In this document: in pieces, positions 25,245-32,203 of the stretch
Position numbering within the stretch: the first letter of the stretch is position 1
Layout of the letters: the number at the start of each line of letters is the position of its first letter
From: Oligoflexus sp.
Lineage (GTDB): Bacteria > Bdellovibrionota_B > Oligoflexia > Oligoflexales > Oligoflexaceae
DNA length: 36,342 nucleotides
NCBI RefSeq assembly: GCF_035712445.1
Contig: NZ_DASTAT010000079.1
Span: 1-36,342, forward strand
Direction: 5' to 3'
The notes under the pieces: model-generated
Seen by the model: only the letters and a program-made list of their open reading frames with translations
Database searches by the model: none
What the model was told of the DNA's origin: nothing
Position numbers and translations under genes: made by a program

Positions 25245-26739
25245 GGTTCACCTTTCCAATCAGACGTTGAGTCATCGCGTGAAAATAAAATCCGTGCCGT
25301 GCATGGGTAAGAAAGGCCCAGCGTTTGACAGCCGGCCAGGACGAGAGGCTTCGTTGCAGCACAAAGAGTCCCATGGATCCGGCCGTGACCAGAAGAAGGA
25401 TGGCATCATGCGCCTCCAGATAAGGCCGGGGCGGCGAGAGAAGGAAACTGCCAGCCTTGTGGCTCAGAGTCAGAAGTAGGGGACCTGCGACCATGATAAT
25501 CATGGCGCCGACTGCGATGTGCCCGCGACTCGGAGCCAGCGTTGCATGCAAAAGGAGCCCGCTGCCGAGGGCGAGTATCGAGAGAGACAGAGAAACCGCA
25601 TGACCCAGCGTGAAGATCGTGGCCCCGGCCTGCATGAAGACGAGTAGCGGCAAAGCTGTGAGTATGAGAAGCGATATCGTCGCCACCGTTCCACCCCAGG
25701 CCCAGTTCACCTGGGTCTGACGGAAGCGCGAGAGTTCACCCGAAGCAAGGAAACAGTGAGCCTTGTAAAACGCGTGACCGAGCATGTGCATGAGTCCCGC
25801 CGTCGGCAGTCCGAAGCTGATCTGCAGGAACATAAATCCCATCTGCGCACTGGTGCTGAGTGCCAGCTGCCGCTTCCGATCGGGTGTGGCGAGCATCGTC
25901 AGACCTGCGATCACGATACTCAGAAAACCGAAGAGACCGAGAATGCCAAGAGCCGTGGGCGTCACCAGCGGAAGAGTACGAAGGATCAGATAACCACCGG
26001 CGTTGATAATGCCGGCATGCATCAGAGCCGAAACAGGGGTCGGTGTATCCAGGGTTTCCGGCAGCCAGGAATGAAAGGGAACCTGGGCCGATCGTGTGAG
26101 CGCGGCGATGACCAGAAGGATTCCAATGACATCACCACCGCCCTGCCCGGCTTCCACCATGGACCAGACCGTGGGCAGATGAAAGCTGCGGAAATTTTCC
26201 CAGATAAAGTAAGCCGCGCCCATGATCGCCACATCACCCAGCCGCGATATGATGAATTTATGCTGAGCCGTGCGCAGAGCCTCAGGCCGATCTCTGTAAA
26301 GGCAGAGGAGGCGATTTAATCCCAGGCCTGTCCCGCTCCAGGCGACCACGAGGAAAAGAAAATGATTGGTGAGGATCATGAGCAGAACCATCGCAACGGT
26401 AAACTGCGCGTAAAGAAAGAAGCGACTCTGCACGGCATCACCATCGAGGTACCGCACCGCATAGCGCGTCACCACCCAGGACAGGAGCGCAACGAGACAG
26501 CTCACGCTCATCGAAAGACGATTCAGCCAAAGCCCCGGCACAAGATCCAGGCCCATGCTGGCGAAGGGTGTTTGTTCCAAAGAAACCCAGGCCGCGACGA
26601 AAAAAAACAGACTCACGAGCGAGCTCATGGGAACCAGGCGTCGCGCCTTCAAAGGCCTCACGAGCGAGATGATGATACCTAAGCCAATACTGAGTATGCC
26701 GAAGAGCGCCAAAAGACCTGGAAGTTCAGCTACTTGCAT
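25237..26739 (-). CDS. dabB: Inorganic carbon transporter membrane subunit DabB
   Basis: A 500-residue polytopic membrane protein of the NuoL/MrpA proton-conducting family. Family motifs include HKFIISRLGDVAIMGAAYFI, then TRSAQVPFHSWLPETLDTPT and PVSALMHAGIINAGGYLILR, with HMLGHAFYKAHCFLASG after them. These carry the Lys/His/Glu of a proton path. It is shorter than NuoL (no long C-terminal lateral helix) and sits directly upstream of dabA, which identifies it as DabB. DabB is thought to couple ion flow to the catalysis by DabA. The 5' region has a palindromic operator (26779-26796) overlapping a TTGACG -35-like hexamer (26812-26807), with a weak -10 17 bp on. The winged-helix protein at 28350 is the best candidate regulator. 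Confidence 0.92.
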   Translation of the reverse strand: MQVAELPGLLALFGILSIGLGIIISLVRPLKARRLVPMSSLVSLFFFVAAWVSLEQTPFASMGLDLVPGLWLNRLSMSVSCLVALLSWVVTRYAVRYLDGDAVQSRFFLYAQFTVAMVLLMILTNHFLFLVVAWSGTGLGLNRLLCLYRDRPEALRTAQHKFIISRLGDVAIMGAAYFIWENFRSFHLPTVWSMVEAGQGGGDVIGILLVIAALTRSAQVPFHSWLPETLDTPTPVSALMHAGIINAGGYLILRTLPLVTPTALGILGLFGFLSIVIAGLTMLATPDRKRQLALSTSAQMGFMFLQISFGLPTAGLMHMLGHAFYKAHCFLASGELSRFRQTQVNWAWGGTVATISLLILTALPLLVFMQAGATIFTLGHAVSLSLSILALGSGLLLHATLAPSRGHIAVGAMIIMVAGPLLLTLSHKAGSFLLSPPRPYLEAHDAILLLVTAGSMGLFVLQRSLSSWPAVKRWAFLTHARHGFYFHAMTQRLIGKVNHV

Positions 26740-26762
26740 GGGAGTCCCGACCTCACTTTAAA

Positions 26763-26877
26763 TTCATGAAACACGTTACATGAAACCTAATTCATGTGTT
26801 TGGTTTCGTCAATTCACTTTCTGCGGCCCCCGCTCTTTGACGGGGGATGGAAGCCACAGGAATGAAGTTTTAAAGTG
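26763..26877. promoter_or_regulatory. dabB control region, copy 1 of a duplicated operator segment
   Basis: Holds TTCATGAA (26763-26770) and the palindrome CATGAA-N6-TTCATG (26779-26796). From 26779 to 26877 the plus strand aligns to 28258-28352 upstream of the winged-helix gene; 25 of 26 bases match at 26789-26814. The region ends at a GTG that aligns with the start codon of that gene, but here no gene follows. The TATACT found in copy 2 is lost here (TTCTGC). For dabB the minus strand keeps TTGACG at 26812-26807. Confidence 0.7.
26827..26846 (-). terminator. Hairpin after the outer-membrane protein gene
   Basis: CCCCCG (26827-26832) and CGGGGG (26841-26846) form a perfect 6-bp stem 41 bp past the stop of the outer-membrane protein gene on the minus strand. 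No T-run follows. The second arm is absent from the otherwise similar copy at 28258, so the stem arose or was kept only here. Confidence 0.4.
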
Positions 26878-26886
26878 AGGGGGCTA

Positions 26887-27423
26887 TCAGAAGAGGTAGC
26901 CGATGTGGACAGTCGGGAACACGGTGTAACGGCTCCTTTTCAGCTCATCGCCGGCTATCACGATATTATCTGTGTTCGGGCTATAGCCTAAACCCAACCA
27001 GGGCGTGATCGTAACGCTGGAAATGATGAAACGATAGCCTCCGCGGACTCCGTAGCTATATTCATTGAGTTTCAGTTCCTCAGAACTCGGAATATGGACG
27101 AATTTTTGTTCACTCCATCCGCCTTCGATACCCAGGAACCAACCTCTTTCATCAGCACGCTTCAGATCCCACTTCACGCCGGCCCCGCGGAAAGAAGCTT
27201 CAAAATTATCATTGTCAACGACGTCAGACGGCAGCTTCATGCCGTAAACGCCAAGATCCCATCGCCCATAAGCTGGTGATAGACCAAGATGCACGGAAAA
27301 CCCCTGCATGGCGTAAGCAATAGGATCGACTTCAACGTCCCACTGAATCCTGGATGATTCCGCGGATGCCTGCGACGCCAAGAGAAAAGGCAGGACAGTG
27401 ATCAAAGATCTCAGAATTTTCAT
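26887..27423 (-). CDS. Small outer-membrane beta-barrel protein
   Basis: A 178-residue protein with a signal peptide (MKILRSLITVLPFLLASQASA, cleavage before ESSR). It has alternating beta-strand patterns and a C-terminal aromatic strand ending VHIGYLF, the typical signal for outer-membrane insertion. About eight strands fit an OmpA/OmpW-size barrel. No specific family was recognised. The ATG overlaps the stop of the upstream tetR gene (ATGA at 27420-27423), so the two are co-expressed and the TetR protein likely controls its own barrel partner. Confidence 0.75.
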   Translation of the reverse strand: MKILRSLITVLPFLLASQASAESSRIQWDVEVDPIAYAMQGFSVHLGLSPAYGRWDLGVYGMKLPSDVVDNDNFEASFRGAGVKWDLKRADERGWFLGIEGGWSEQKFVHIPSSEELKLNEYSYGVRGGYRFIISSVTITPWLGLGYSPNTDNIVIAGDELKRSRYTVFPTVHIGYLF

Positions 27424-28010
27424 AACATTTCCTCCTTAGGTGCCATCGAAAAGTGGGTTTTTAGTCCTTCAATCAAAACCGTGACGAGACTGCTGAAGCT
27501 GATATCGAGGTCCTGAGGCAGGCCGAAGCCACGATTACGCTCAAGAGCGACGAATCCATAAATCGAACTTCGCAGGATGCGCACGGCATGAACGATTTGG
27601 TCACGGGACAAATCGTAAGAGGTAAAGACGCAAGCCACAGCGTTGACAACCTGCCAGCCGGCTTCATGCCATTCCTTGTCGTCCTGAGGGGGAGCCACGG
27701 CTGTCGCATCGAAGGCGCCGGGAGTATCGTGGGCAAAGCGCCGATAAGCAGCAGCCACGCTCCGAATCGCGACATCACCGGAGCGTCCCGCCAAGGCTGT
27801 CAGCAGGATCCCATGCAGTTGCCGCAGAGCGATCAAAACCACGCCCCGACGAATGTCCTCAAGCCCTTCCGTATGTTTGTAAAGACCTGGAGTCTGGACA
27901 CCCAGATCCCGCGCCAGCGCAGCCAAATTCAAGGAGTCAAAACCCTGAGCATTAGCCAGGTCGTAAGCATGATGGATGATTTTGTCTCGATTTAAGGTCG
28001 TTCGCGCCAC
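27420..28010 (-). CDS. TetR-family transcriptional regulator
   Basis: A 196-residue repressor. The N-terminal helix-turn-helix is typical: RDKIIHHAYDLANAQGFDSL, then NLAALARDLGVQTPGLYKHT. The C-terminal ligand-binding part has the WHG-type pattern with RFAHDTPGAFDA and ILRSSIYGFVALERNRGFGL. It starts GTG at 28010 with AAGGGGG upstream. A strong inverted repeat (28024-28059) just upstream is its likely autoregulatory site. It is translationally coupled to the outer-membrane protein gene that follows. Family certain; ligand unknown. Confidence 0.9.
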   Translation of the reverse strand: MARTTLNRDKIIHHAYDLANAQGFDSLNLAALARDLGVQTPGLYKHTEGLEDIRRGVVLIALRQLHGILLTALAGRSGDVAIRSVAAAYRRFAHDTPGAFDATAVAPPQDDKEWHEAGWQVVNAVACVFTSYDLSRDQIVHAVRILRSSIYGFVALERNRGFGLPQDLDISFSSLVTVLIEGLKTHFSMAPKEEML

Positions 28011-28023
28011 AGAGGCCCCCTTG

Positions 28024-28080
28024 GTTAACTACATTAACTTGTCGGTTAATATGATTAACTTCTTGAGTCGGGCTTGTCAA
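28024..28080 (-). promoter_or_regulatory. tetR promoter and inverted-repeat operator
   Basis: GTTAACTACATTAAC (28024-28038) and GTTAATATGATTAAC (28045-28059) form a 15-bp inverted repeat with a 6-bp centre and a few mismatches. A perfect minus-strand TTGACA lies at 28080-28075, so the repeat covers the expected -10 and start site. This is a classic layout for TetR autorepression. Confidence 0.65.
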
Positions 28081-28227
28081 ATTTTCGGTGCAGGATTGTA
28101 AGCCTTCGCGATAAGTTTCCAGCCACCCCGCTCCTGCTTCAATCGTAACGGCTGCCTCTTTGATGCCGGCTGATTTCGCGCCAGCAGGAAAATGCACAGT
28201 CAGACGACAATCACAACGAGGGACCTC

Positions 28228-28255
28228 AAGGCACGCCCCAAGCAGAGGTGCCTTT
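28228..28255 (+). terminator. Possible terminator ahead of the winged-helix gene
   Basis: AAGGCAC (28228-28234) and GTGCCTT (28248-28254) form a 7-bp stem, followed by TTTCTC. It would stop plus-strand transcription entering the winged-helix gene, although no plus-strand gene now lies upstream. Confidence 0.35.
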
Positions 28256-28257
28256 CT

Positions 28258-28352
28258 CATGAAACACAATTCATGTGTTTGGCTTCGTCAATTAGCTTTA
28301 TACTGACCCCCGACCCTTGGATGAAAAGCGACAGGAATGAGGTTTCAGAGTG
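28258..28352 (+). promoter_or_regulatory. Winged-helix gene control region, copy 2 of the duplicated segment
   Basis: Contains two overlapping palindromes: CATGAA-N6-TTCATG (28258-28275) and AAACACA-ATTCA-TGTGTTT (28262-28280). A good -10 TATACT lies at 28299-28304, with a weak TGTTTG 17 bp upstream inside the palindrome. The segment matches the dabB upstream region (26779-26877). A repressor bound to the palindrome would block the promoter. Confidence 0.65.
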
Positions 28353-28676
28353 GATCACGACAAAACATCACAGCCAGAAGTATCCGGCGACCTCAAAACG
28401 CAGGCGTTATGGACGTTTTTCACCAATCATGGGCATGTGCTGATTGCGTTGGCCAAGGATCCCGATATCACTCTGCGTGATATCGCCGAGTCCGTGGGCA
28501 TCACCGAGCGGGCGGTGCATAAAATTATCTCGGAGTTGGAAGAGGAAGGTTATCTGACGCGCATTCGGGTGGGGCGCAAGAATCAGTACAAACTTTCATT
28601 CGATCGCCCCCTGCGCCACCCTTTGGAATATCATCGAAGCGTCGGTGATGTCATTCGACTGATCCTGGCTCCCTGA
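28350..28676 (+). CDS. Small winged-helix transcriptional regulator
   Basis: A 108-residue cytoplasmic protein that is almost only a winged-helix domain: ALWTFFTNHGHVLIALAKDP, then DITLRDIAESVGITERAVHK, then EEEGYLTRIRVGRKNQYKLS. It ends DRPLRHPLEYHRSVGDVIRL. It resembles a widespread group of ~100-residue ArsR/MarR-like regulators with this C-terminal pattern. It starts GTG at 28350 with GAGG ~8 bp upstream. It has no obvious sensor cysteines. Its own upstream palindrome recurs before dabB, so it is the best candidate for the regulator of inorganic-carbon uptake here. That link is inference. It is convergent with the thioredoxin-like gene. Confidence 0.85.
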   Translation: MDHDKTSQPEVSGDLKTQALWTFFTNHGHVLIALAKDPDITLRDIAESVGITERAVHKIISELEEEGYLTRIRVGRKNQYKLSFDRPLRHPLEYHRSVGDVIRLILAP

Positions 28677-28682
28677 TGGGCC

Positions 28683-29024
28683 TCAAAGCTTCGGCCTCGT
28701 CACAGCCGGCAGGGATTTGATGCCGTGGGCCGCAGCGATGGAGCCATCCTTATCGAAGATGCAGCGTTTCAAAGAATCGCTGCCCAAAAATGCAGTGAAA
28801 GCCTTGGTCGCCGCCGCCTCTTCATCAAATGATGCAATGAAATAGCTCTTCGCCAGTTGATCCGGCACGAGATGCTTTTTGCAGCTCGCGCACCAGGACG
28901 CGAAAAACACCAGCTCCTCGGCCGGCTCTTTCTTGAGCTGCTCCTGAAGCTGAGCATAGGTCATGGGCGCGCAGGCCAGAGCCACGTCCGTCACGAGCAG
29001 CAAAACAAGGGCGAGATATTTCAT
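28683..29024 (-). CDS. Small exported thioredoxin-like protein
   Basis: A 113-residue protein with an N-terminal signal (MKYLALVLLLVTDVALA, then CAPM; a lipid-modified Cys18 is possible). The redox motif is FFASWCASCKKH (WCxxC) and a cis-proline loop (IKSLPAVTRPKL) ends the protein. The C-terminal helix of a full thioredoxin is missing, so this is a minimal version. It overlaps the stop of the CSSCG barrel gene by ATGA and is the last gene of that operon. It probably keeps cysteines of the operon's other products reduced or delivers metal to them. Confidence 0.8.
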   Translation of the reverse strand: MKYLALVLLLVTDVALACAPMTYAQLQEQLKKEPAEELVFFASWCASCKKHLVPDQLAKSYFIASFDEEAAATKAFTAFLGSDSLKRCIFDKDGSIAAAHGIKSLPAVTRPKL

Positions 29025-29914
29025 AAAGCTCTCATCCAGGCCAGGGTGATGGCGGTTGCTTCCACGGCGTTCCGGTTGGAGCCGAAGGCCGCCCGACGAT
29101 TCAAGGTCACACGATAATTGGAACCTTCCGGATACAAAGTTTCCATAGTCAAAAATAAATCATGGGTCAAACGATCCGAATCAGGCTGGGATGCGCCATC
29201 CAGCATGAAACCCTCGCGTTTTTCCTGGATCGCGCCGCCGATGATTTTCACGGCATCGATCGGCATGCCGCCCACGGTGGCAATGGCCCTTTGCATGGGA
29301 CCGGGCTTGACGGTTCCCGCTTCGCTCGTGGCACTATCCGGCCGGCCGAAGAGGAGGCTGCCGCCGAACATGATGCTGCTCATGCCATACCAAAGGTCCG
29401 CACCCAGATACGTTTCATCATAGCCCGCGCCGAAGACATCCAGCGCATGATCCCGCCTTTGATCATAGATCGAGCGCCCCAGCGCAAAACGATGACCCAC
29501 CAGAAGCTGCAGCTGGGGAATCCAAGGCTCGGCGATATTGGGCTGCACCACATTAAAACGCATATGGAGCGAGGCATCGCCGTTCTGCATTTCGCTCTGG
29601 CCTTGATAAGCATTGCGGCCGAAATTGGTCACCGCGCTGACAAAGGCGCGGGCTGTCAGCCTTTGCGCGTAAGCCAGATCCAGACTCTGTTTTTGCTGGG
29701 GACCGTAGCTCCGCCGCTTCGTTCCGTGCTGATCTATATCCCGGAAATCACTCTGATGGCTCAGCCCCAGATAGAGTTTATGATTTTCATAAGGATTTAA
29801 AATAACCGGATCAGCCCCGCCGCTGCCGCAGGACGAACAGGCCATAGCCTGCCGCCCCGCGGAAAGCAGGACGGTCAGCAACATGAGAAAGAACATGCTG
29901 CTGCGCTTTTGCAT
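29021..29914 (-). CDS. Predicted outer-membrane barrel with CSSCG N-terminus
   Basis: A 297-residue protein. A signal segment ends QAMA, followed at once by CSSCGSGGADPVILNPYE, so the mature N-terminus would begin with a CxxC pair that can bind metal or form a disulphide. The remainder is a run of amphipathic strands (YLGLSHQSDF, then LHMRFNVV, LQLLVGHRFALG and AIATVGGMPIDA), consistent with a beta-barrel. No family name was recognised. I use the ATG at 29914 (GAGGTG 5 bp upstream), which overlaps the stop of the lipoprotein gene; a GTG one codon earlier is too close to the ribosome site. Operon partners are a His-rich lipoprotein and a thioredoxin-like protein, which suggests metal handling. 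Confidence 0.7.
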   Translation of the reverse strand: MQKRSSMFFLMLLTVLLSAGRQAMACSSCGSGGADPVILNPYENHKLYLGLSHQSDFRDIDQHGTKRRSYGPQQKQSLDLAYAQRLTARAFVSAVTNFGRNAYQGQSEMQNGDASLHMRFNVVQPNIAEPWIPQLQLLVGHRFALGRSIYDQRRDHALDVFGAGYDETYLGADLWYGMSSIMFGGSLLFGRPDSATSEAGTVKPGPMQRAIATVGGMPIDAVKIIGGAIQEKREGFMLDGASQPDSDRLTHDLFLTMETLYPEGSNYRVTLNRRAAFGSNRNAVEATAITLAWMRAL

Positions 29915-30441
29915 CACTGCACCTCGACAGGAATCGACACGCGCGCCTTGTCCGACGATCCGCAGCCACCGGCTTCCACGTCCACGACCCAGTCCCCCGC
30001 GGCGCCGCCCATCGAGAAGTAAATGCCCGCCACCGACCAGACGTTGGCATTGTCCTTGTCCTGGGTCAAAACCATCTGATCGGCTTTGCTGGAGCCATGG
30101 CCCATCGAAGGCATGAAGAGCTTAAAGCCCGTCAGTTTCAGGGGCAGAGCTTCCGCATGCTCATCGACGAAGGTGACCGTCGCCTTGTTTTCCAGCGACG
30201 ATGCTTTCAAAGGCGCGTTCCACTCGATCTTCACATGGAATGCCCCGGCCGCTGACGCGGTAAAACCGCTAAGGTCACCATGAAGACCCATATGTTCGTG
30301 GGTGGCCGCGCAGGTCGGATCGTCCGCTTGAACAGCAGCATCCGCATGATCGTCATGCTTTGAGCTTTCATCTTTTTTGGAATCACAGCCAAGAGCGATC
30401 AGAGCTGCAAAAATAAACGCAGCGCATGAATGGAGTTTCAT
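29914..30441 (-). CDS. His-rich lipoprotein with YtkA/FixH-like domain
   Basis: A 175-residue lipoprotein (MKLHSCAAFIFAALIALGC, Cys19). After the lipid anchor comes a His/Asp-rich stretch (KHDDHADAAVQADD) and a CAATHEHMGLHGD segment, both likely to bind metal. The rest is an immunoglobulin-like beta domain with the MPSMGHGSSK motif seen in YtkA-like/FixH-type periplasmic domains, which occur near copper-handling genes. The ATG at 30441 has AGGGA 7 bp upstream; the TTG at 30447 is less likely. It overlaps the next gene and follows the small membrane protein gene by 44 bp. Confidence 0.75.
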   Translation of the reverse strand: MKLHSCAAFIFAALIALGCDSKKDESSKHDDHADAAVQADDPTCAATHEHMGLHGDLSGFTASAAGAFHVKIEWNAPLKASSLENKATVTFVDEHAEALPLKLTGFKLFMPSMGHGSSKADQMVLTQDKDNANVWSVAGIYFSMGGAAGDWVVDVEAGGCGSSDKARVSIPVEVQ

Positions 30442-30485
30442 ACTCAATCCCTTTTTCCAAGATGTTTGGTGTCAATCAGAAGCGA

Positions 30486-30866
30486 TTAAACCATGTTCCA
30501 TCGCGGATAGGGCGGCTCGGGACCTTGAATGTTGGAAGGCAGGGAAAATATATAGTCGAACTGAATAAGGGTGCTGGTCTGAATGCGAAAGCCGATGAAT
30601 TTTTGCGGATCAAAGGCCGGTAGCGTGACAAAAACAAACTTGACCAACGCACATTCACAAAGATGCGCGTTTTGCAGAGCCGATTTATGGGAAATCTTCG
30701 GACTGTGGCAGGACGGAGCTTCGCTCAGTTCCTTCCTGAGGCTGTGCTGCAGTACGGAAAGTATGGTATCACAGCGAGGAATCGTCGCCACGCAGAGGTT
30801 CACCAGCAGATAAAGTCCTGCGATGATGCGAAGCGTCGTGCGAAAGCCCTTGGCCAATAAACCCAA
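30486..30866 (-). CDS. Small Cys/His-rich membrane protein, operon head
   Basis: A 126-residue protein starting TTG at 30866 with the strong site AGGGAGGGG 5 bp upstream. A hydrophobic helix (LRIIAGLYLLVNLCVATI) near the N-terminus is followed by a Cys/His-containing stretch (CHSPKISH, then HLCEC) and a second hydrophobic segment (LVKFVFVTLPAF), then PPYPRW near the end. It could be a signal-anchored periplasmic metal-binding protein. No family was recognised. It heads the operon with the YtkA-like lipoprotein, the CSSCG barrel and the thioredoxin-like protein, which supports a real gene. AT-rich sequence upstream (30939-30963) may carry the promoter. Confidence 0.6.
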   Translation of the reverse strand: MGLLAKGFRTTLRIIAGLYLLVNLCVATIPRCDTILSVLQHSLRKELSEAPSCHSPKISHKSALQNAHLCECALVKFVFVTLPAFDPQKFIGFRIQTSTLIQFDYIFSLPSNIQGPEPPYPRWNMV

Positions 30867-31078
30867 GGTTTCCCCTCCCTGATAAACATTCGTAAGCCCC
30901 CTTCCTATTCACATTCCGCACCAGCTTTTCGGTATTTTTTTTGACCAAAAAAATCAATATTTTAGCAGAGTTCCCATCCGACCCCGGCTGTCCAAGGTTC
31001 AGGCAGTGTCCGCTTTCTGGATGACACCGCACGCATCTGCTATCATCAGGGCATTCCCTTTTTCGTGCAGGAGTGGCT

Positions 31079-32089
31079 GTGAAACTCAACCGAACCCAAC
31101 TGACTCTTTCTGGAATTCTGCTGACGGCGGCTTTGATTCTCGCCCTGTATTTCAGCCGTCGCCCTGCTGATCCCCTGACAGAAACGGGTGGTGCACCGAA
31201 AAGCATCCGCGAGCTGCTGGTCCAGCCAGTGAATATTCGCACAGCCGTGGAAAAAGCCCCTGCCACCCTTCCTGCGCCCTGCCCAGGACTTTTTGCGCGC
31301 GTGACCGAGGGCACCTTTGACGAATTTCAGGCCTTCACGGACGCAGAAAAAAATACGCTGCAGAGTTGCGCTGAAGCCCTCCCCTTTCTCGCCAAGCATG
31401 ATCCCGCGCATCTCGGTCGCCTGCGGAACGCCTGCAGCACGCCCGATGAAGAAGGCGCCAATGCCATGCAGAATAACTGCGCTCTTTACTTTTACCTCTA
31501 TAAGGCCGGGCTGGTGGCTTACTTTGAAAAGGATAAGCCGGCCGCGGATCTCAGCACCGACGCGCTCGCTCAAATCTTTTTCCACGAATACAATAACCTT
31601 GACCCGCAGAGGCTCGACCTCCTGTCGGGCCTGGCCGATGAGCTGCTGCGCCGCGAACCTTCGTATAGCGTGAAGAAGGCGAAAGCGAGCATCGCGCTCT
31701 TTCAGTTTATGAAGTCGCAGAATCCCGCCCAGGGCGAGGAGCTGCTGCGCACTCTCGCGGCTTTGAAGGATCAGAATCCGCATGATGAGCAGGGGCTTGA
31801 GCTGCATTTCGTGGCCCTGGCCATCATGGGCAGGGCGCAGGAGATGAATACTCTGACCGAGGAGTTCGTGAGTTCCCATCCATCTTCGGCAGCGGGCCAT
31901 TACATGCGTTCCGCCTATTTCTGGCAGATGAAGGACCGCGCGCAAACGATCGAAGCCTTGAAAAACGCCATAGCGCTGGAGCCGACCAACCCACGCTACA
32001 TGGAACTCCGTGATCGCGTGGAAAAGGCGGAACCGGGCGCGGCCGGCGTTTACAACATCAACGTGAACTTCGACCTGATCAGCGAATAA
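31079..32089 (+). CDS. Membrane-anchored TPR-like protein
   Basis: A 336-residue protein with a single N-terminal transmembrane helix (LSGILLTAALILALYF) and a mostly helical remainder. Helix pairs near the C-terminus (EELLRTLAALKDQ, then GLELHFVALAIMGRAQEMNT, then GHYMRSAYFWQMKDRAQTIE, ALKNAIALEPTNP) follow the TPR pattern with the terminal LEPxNP. Four cysteines in the first half may pair in the periplasm. It is likely a periplasmic scaffold. The GTG at 31079 has CAGGAG 5 bp upstream; the earlier GTG at 31073 overlaps that site. A terminator follows, so it is probably alone in its transcript. Confidence 0.75.
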   Translation: MKLNRTQLTLSGILLTAALILALYFSRRPADPLTETGGAPKSIRELLVQPVNIRTAVEKAPATLPAPCPGLFARVTEGTFDEFQAFTDAEKNTLQSCAEALPFLAKHDPAHLGRLRNACSTPDEEGANAMQNNCALYFYLYKAGLVAYFEKDKPAADLSTDALAQIFFHEYNNLDPQRLDLLSGLADELLRREPSYSVKKAKASIALFQFMKSQNPAQGEELLRTLAALKDQNPHDEQGLELHFVALAIMGRAQEMNTLTEEFVSSHPSSAAGHYMRSAYFWQMKDRAQTIEALKNAIALEPTNPRYMELRDRVEKAEPGAAGVYNINVNFDLISE

Positions 32090-32134
32090 TCGCGAACTCA
32101 CGTCGCAGATTAAACCACGTCATTCCCACCTGCA

Positions 32135-32164
32135 AAGGCCCGCTCTTTCCATTCCGGGCTTTTT
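32135..32164 (+). terminator. Rho-independent terminator after the TPR gene
   Basis: AAGGCCCG (32135-32142), a 12-bp loop, then CGGGCTTTTT (32155-32164). The GCCCG/CGGGC stem extends by a G-T and two A-T pairs and runs straight into five T. It is the best-formed terminator in the window and separates the TPR gene from urocanase. Confidence 0.65.
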
Positions 32165-32203
32165 ACGGCATATTTCGAAGGCCAACGTCATGATGAGGAT
32201 AAT

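Larger units (their letters stand above)
28011..28349. other. Gap between tetR and the winged-helix gene
   Basis: A 339-bp gap between divergent genes. It holds the tetR operator and promoter, a hairpin at 28228-28255, and copy 2 of the duplicated operator segment. The stretch 28081-28227 holds nothing recognised. Confidence 0.6.

Noticed and set aside
27952..28269. Minus-strand open frame of about 105 codons across the tetR upstream gap
   Set aside because: It runs through the tetR operator and promoter, overlaps the tetR start, and has no ribosome site. Best explained as chance openness.
30780..30880. A 29-codon minus-strand frame starting at an ATG just upstream of the Cys/His-rich protein gene
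   Set aside because: It overlaps that gene's ribosome site and coding start in another frame. A leader peptide cannot be excluded, but nothing else supports it.
30939..30963. A-run/T-run inverted repeat upstream of the metal operon, considered as a terminator
   Set aside because: The pairing is only A-T and no gene ends toward it, since both neighbours diverge from this gap. More likely AT-rich promoter DNA.
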